From the NCBI GenBank assembly GCA_030597505.1, contig JAUVRS010000090.1:1-8781 (forward strand): a stretch of 8,781 nucleotides of DNA, read 5' to 3'. The translations under genes and the position numbers were made by a program. Below, one piece after another: positions 5,923-8,781 of the stretch; position 1 is the stretch's first letter; the number at the start of each line of letters is the position of its first letter. Below the pieces are notes generated by a model. That model was not told the DNA's origin. It ran no database searches and was given only the letters and a program-made list of their open reading frames with translations. The DNA comes from Desulfobacteraceae bacterium (GTDB lineage: Bacteria; Desulfobacterota; DSM-4660; Desulfatiglandales; Desulfatiglandaceae).

Positions 5923-6072
5923 CAAAATCCGAAGCACGAAATACGAAACAATGACCAAAACACCAATGTTCCAATGACAAAAAAATTGTATTTTCAGTGT
6001 CTTAGTCTGGGTCATTTTGCCATTTGATATTCGAATTTGTTTCGGATTTCGGATTTCGATATTCGGATTTTG
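5923..6072. repeat. Inverted-repeat element with CAAAATCCGAA ends
   Basis: A 150-bp AT-rich unit bounded by a perfect 11-bp inverted repeat: CAAAATCCGAA at 5923-5933 and TTCGGATTTTG at 6062-6072. The arms continue imperfectly inward, with CGAAATACGAAAC on the left and GTTTCGGATTTCGGATTTCG on the right. Sequence around ATGACC (5951) and GGTCAT (6010) is also inverted. No gene lies inside. Sequence composition differs from the flanking GC-balanced genes. It looks like a dispersed palindromic element unrelated to the other two families in the window. Confidence 0.6.
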
Positions 6073-6098
6073 CCTGAACGGGAGTTTTCATTCAGGCA
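6071..6098. repeat. 8-bp hairpin upstream of the methyltransferase gene
   Basis: TGCCTGAA (6071-6078) and TTCAGGCA (6091-6098) form a stem with a 12-nt loop, overlapping the end of the CAAAATCCGAA element. It lies 32 bp before the methyltransferase ATG, so it could sit in that gene's leader. TATAAA at 6104-6109 follows it, but I see no matching -35 box. Confidence 0.45.
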
Positions 6099-6130
6099 CT
6101 AAATATAAAAATGGTGGATGATCATATCTG

Positions 6131-6691
6131 ATGAAGACGCATATCTGTCCATGGTGGTTTGCATACACGTTTGACAATCGCATCCGCCGCCTTTTTCACA
6201 AACCAGAGGAGCTTCTGGGCCCATATATAAAACAGGGCATGACCGTGATGGATATTGGCTGCGGGATGGGATTTTTTTCCATGGGTCTTGCAAGGCTCGT
6301 CGGTCATGAGGGCCAAGTCATTTCAGCCGACCTTCAACAGCGAATGCTGGATATATTGAAACTGCGGGCTAAAAAGGTAGGTGTGGCTCGCCGGATTAAG
6401 ACACATCTTTGTCAACCGGGTGAGATCGGCGTTGAAAGCGCGGTTGATTTTGCACTTGCCTTCTGGATGGCCCATGAAGTCCCTGACATGGACGGATTTT
6501 TTGACCAGATCCAATCCATCCTTCGACCAGGTGCCAGGTTCCTTATGGCCGAACCCAAGTTTCATGTGTCATTTGACCGGTTTAAGCAAATCATTGACTC
6601 GGCCCGGCAAAGCGGTCTTAAAAAATGTGCTTCCCCACGTATTGGTCTCAGCTGGTCTGCCCTGTTTGAAAAAAGAGAAATATTGTTTTGA
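6131..6691 (+). CDS. Small class I SAM-dependent methyltransferase
   Basis: A 186-residue Rossmann-fold methyltransferase. The SAM-binding motif I is VMDIGCGMGFFS (39-50). The acidic residue after the second strand is Asp67 in VISADLQQRML. AVDFALAFWMAHEVPD (104-119) fits motif II, and LRPGARFLMAEP (131-142) the motif III strand and turn. The N-terminus, HICPWWFAYTFDNRIRRLFHKP (4-25), has a CPWW segment that I associate with a methyltransferase subfamily of anaerobic bacteria and archaea. The substrate is not known to me. The Cys could bind metal or lie in the substrate site, which is inference. Near-normal length for the subfamily, no frameshift. The ribosome site is weak (GGTGGA at 6113-6118, 12 nt upstream). 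It lies after a 503-bp repeat-filled spacer and converges on the decarboxylase gene with a 37-bp gap, so it is probably its own transcription unit. Confidence 0.85.
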   Translation: MKTHICPWWFAYTFDNRIRRLFHKPEELLGPYIKQGMTVMDIGCGMGFFSMGLARLVGHEGQVISADLQQRMLDILKLRAKKVGVARRIKTHLCQPGEIGVESAVDFALAFWMAHEVPDMDGFFDQIQSILRPGARFLMAEPKFHVSFDRFKQIIDSARQSGLKKCASPRIGLSWSALFEKREILF

Positions 6692-6728
6692 CGTCGGGTT
6701 CGGGCGAATGAGAAGAGTGGACACCCGC

Positions 6729-8781
6729 CTATTCGGTCAAACAGTAGATCTTGAAATACTGGCGGCCCATTTCGCCTTCCTCCCTGACAACGCCATGTAT
6801 ATCGCCTTCAAACCCAGGGAACTCATATTCAAACGTTTCCACTTTCTGAAGATAATCGATAATTAGCTCGGCCGCCCCGCTGAACCTCTCCCCTTCCATA
6901 ATAATCGGAATTCCCGGAGGATAAGGCACCACCATAACAGCAGGAATACGCCCTTTCATATCCTTGAGGTGAACATATTCCACATTACCCTTCACCAGTT
7001 CACTGTACGCATCAGCCGGTTTCATGACTTGCTCGGGCATAAAGTCAAAACAATCCAGCATGGTCTCCACTATCTTCTCATCACGGAGGTAGTCATGCAT
7101 TTTGAGACATAAATCTTTAATGCCCATCTCACCATAGTTATCCGGATGTTCTTTCACCAGATCCGGGAGCACCTCCGCCACAGCGGCATTTGCGTCAAAA
7201 AGCCTCTTGAATTTGAACATCTCGGCCAGGAGGGTCCCTGATTTTCCCTTGGTGGTTCCCATGGAAAAAAGCATGAGCCAGGAATAGTGGCCGGTTTTTT
7301 CCGCAACAACACCCTTTGTGATCAGATAATTTGTGACAACAGAGGCAGGAATCCCCCATTCCCCCAGCTTCCCGTTTGCATCTATGCCGGGGGTGGCAAT
7401 GGTGACCTTGATGGGGTCCAGCATGATATAGTTTTCCTTTTCCAGGTCAAACCCGTGCCAGGAATCCCCGGGATTAAGCACCCAGCATTTCTGATTGTTC
7501 ATAAGGTAATCCGTATCCACGTGCTCGAAGTCCATCACCTCAATTGATCCGTTTTTTTTGACGTCGACCTTTTCCGGCTGCCATGCCGTAAACCACCACT
7601 TGTTGGGGTCGTCCTCGAGGGTAGCAATCTTTTTTGCCACCTGCGCCATCTTTTTACGGAAGATAATCGCCTCCTCAATGGTGTCATTCATAAGATGGCG
7701 GCCACCTGCCCCCTTTACCATCCGCGTGGCAACATCAAGACTGGCGATCAGGGTATAGTTTGGTGACGTGGACCCGTGGAGCATATAGGCTTCGTTAAAA
7801 AGGTCATGGTCAACCGCAACATTACCCCCGTTTTTTACGTGAATCATAGAGGCCTGGGAAAAGGCCGCCATCAGTTTGTGGGTGGAGTGGGTGGCAAATA
7901 CGGGGGGGTGGTTTGGCTTCTCCCCGTTTCGCGTCATCCCGTAATGGTTTTCATACAGAGGGTGAAAACGGGCATAGGCATACCAGGCCTCGTCAAAATG
8001 AAGATTTTCAACTATCTCGGCAAGCTTGTCCTTGATCCCTATGACATTGTAGCAAAGACCATCATATGTGGAGTTGGTCACAGCGGACATCTTTATCTTT
8101 TTGCCCTTGTCTTCGTCTTTTATGAGTGGGGAATCCTGAATTTTTTTCTTGATATTCTCCACGTCAAATTCCTTGTAGTGGATGGGCCCTATTGTGCCAT
8201 AGGGGTTTCGGCTGGGCATAAGATAGATGGGGTTTGCGCCGGTCACAAGCATGGCATAGTTAAGGGACTTGTGGCAGTTACGATCTACGAGGGCGGTCTC
8301 TCCATGGGTAACGCGGGCGTGCCAGACAATCTGGTTGGCGGTGGACGTCCCGTTTAGGACATAGAAGGTATCGTCGGCGTCAAACACCCTGGCGGTTTCC
8401 TGTTCGGCCTCGGCCACCACACCTTCGTGATCAAGAAGCGAACCGAGTTCCGGCACGGATACGGAAAGGTCTGTTCTGAACAGGTTTTCACCAAAAAATT
8501 TGTGCATGGCCCTGCCGGCCGGTGTTTTTAAAAAGGCAACCCCTCCCATGTGACCCGGGGTGTGCCAGGCATATTTGTAATCTTCGCCATATTTTACAAG
8601 GGCCTTAAAGAATGGGGGGAGGACTTCATCGATATATCTGTCCAACTCCTTTTCGATCCTCCCCGCAATAAACGCCGGGGTATCTTCGGTTTTCCAGACA
8701 TATCCGTCAATTTTCTCCAGAACCTCGATGGGGAGATCGGGTATGGCGAGTGTTTCCGTAATGAGAAGGATGGAAATGTCC
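6729..8781 (-). CDS. Biodegradative Orn/Lys/Arg decarboxylase, AdiA-type (N-terminus beyond right edge)
   Basis: A PLP-dependent fold-type I decarboxylase. The frame stays open to the right edge: 683 residues are visible of about 755 usual, so only part of the N-terminal wing domain is missing. The stretch from 8780 (TETLAIPDLP, then EKIDGYVWKTEDTPAFIAGRIEKEL) is conserved family sequence, so the TTG at 8645 is not the start. Other blocks: WHTPGHMGGVAF, GENLFRTDLSVSVPELGSLLDHEG, NGTSTANQIV, VDRNCHKSL, NSTYDGLCYN, HFDEAWYAYARFHP (Asp facing the pyridine nitrogen) and ATHSTHK, whose Lys (7877-7875) should hold PLP. The C-terminal domain ends with VPYPPGIP and FPGFEGDIHG. The 25-30 residues between WQPEKV and CWVLNPGDSWHGF resemble AdiA and are absent from CadA, so arginine to agmatine is the likelier reaction; lysine is not excluded. 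Such enzymes consume cytoplasmic protons under acid or anaerobic conditions, usually with an antiporter, which is not seen here. Confidence 0.93.
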   Translation of the reverse strand, partial: DISILLITETLAIPDLPIEVLEKIDGYVWKTEDTPAFIAGRIEKELDRYIDEVLPPFFKALVKYGEDYKYAWHTPGHMGGVAFLKTPAGRAMHKFFGENLFRTDLSVSVPELGSLLDHEGVVAEAEQETARVFDADDTFYVLNGTSTANQIVWHARVTHGETALVDRNCHKSLNYAMLVTGANPIYLMPSRNPYGTIGPIHYKEFDVENIKKKIQDSPLIKDEDKGKKIKMSAVTNSTYDGLCYNVIGIKDKLAEIVENLHFDEAWYAYARFHPLYENHYGMTRNGEKPNHPPVFATHSTHKLMAAFSQASMIHVKNGGNVAVDHDLFNEAYMLHGSTSPNYTLIASLDVATRMVKGAGGRHLMNDTIEEAIIFRKKMAQVAKKIATLEDDPNKWWFTAWQPEKVDVKKNGSIEVMDFEHVDTDYLMNNQKCWVLNPGDSWHGFDLEKENYIMLDPIKVTIATPGIDANGKLGEWGIPASVVTNYLITKGVVAEKTGHYSWLMLFSMGTTKGKSGTLLAEMFKFKRLFDANAAVAEVLPDLVKEHPDNYGEMGIKDLCLKMHDYLRDEKIVETMLDCFDFMPEQVMKPADAYSELVKGNVEYVHLKDMKGRIPAVMVVPYPPGIPIIMEGERFSGAAELIIDYLQKVETFEYEFPGFEGDIHGVVREEGEMGRQYFKIYCLTE

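Noticed and set aside
6692..6728. Bidirectional terminator between methyltransferase and decarboxylase
   Set aside because: Only a 5-bp CGAAT/ATTCG pairing with no T-run was found.
6381..6866. 161-residue plus-strand frame overlapping the methyltransferase and the decarboxylase end
   Set aside because: It is out of frame with motif I-III of the methyltransferase and antisense to the conserved PGFEGDIHG end of the decarboxylase.
7776..8357. 193-residue plus-strand frame
   Set aside because: It is antisense to the strongly conserved PLP-binding part of the decarboxylase; long antisense frames are common opposite such genes.
8643..8645. TTG as start of the decarboxylase
   Set aside because: The 45 codons upstream to the window edge are in frame and match the conserved AdiA-family linker, so translation begins outside the window.

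Overview
The window looks like chromosomal DNA from an anaerobic, Gram-negative bacterium of the Desulfobacterota (sulfate-reducer-like) type. This is an inference from the protein family mix: a PpiD-like periplasmic chaperone, a DUF1285-like protein, an LsrF-like aldolase, a small 'CPWW' methyltransferase and an AdiA-type decarboxylase. The spacers are also packed with short palindromic repeats, which fits that group. No rRNA, tRNA, CRISPR array, transposase, integrase or phage gene is visible.

Layout, left to right. (1) The 5' part of a DMT/EamA-family membrane transporter gene lies on the minus strand, from an ATG at 455 to the left window edge. (2) A 236-bp divergent spacer is mostly filled by an inverted-repeat element (464-654). 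(3) A membrane-anchored parvulin-type peptidyl-prolyl isomerase (692-2590, +). (4) A convergent DUF1285-like gene (2610-3113, -). (5) A 466-bp spacer holds a direct duplication, a second copy of the inverted-repeat element and a good sigma-70-like promoter. (6) An LsrF-like class I aldolase (3580-4476, +). Its start should be placed 87 bp inside the longest ORF, and it carries Thr where E. coli LsrF has its Schiff-base lysine. (7) A 119-bp spacer with a period-8 TGAACC repeat. (8) A zinc-dependent medium-chain dehydrogenase (4596-5627, +). (9) A 503-bp spacer with no gene, containing a terminal-inverted-repeat element built from the same TGAACC unit, a perfect 12-bp hairpin, and a second element ending in CAAAATCCGAA inverted repeats. 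(10) A small SAM-dependent methyltransferase (6131-6691, +). (11) A convergent AdiA-type arginine/lysine decarboxylase (6729 to the right edge, -) that lacks only its far N-terminus.

How the genes relate: the aldolase and dehydrogenase are codirectional and plausibly act on the same sugar- or polyol-derived substrate, but no kinase, transporter or regulator for such a pathway is in view. The other genes look like independent housekeeping or stress functions: envelope protein folding, acid/polyamine metabolism and methyl transfer. I do not see a convincing new multi-gene system. The features most worth a second look are the aldolase active-site substitution and the concentration of several unrelated short inverted-repeat families in every non-convergent spacer.
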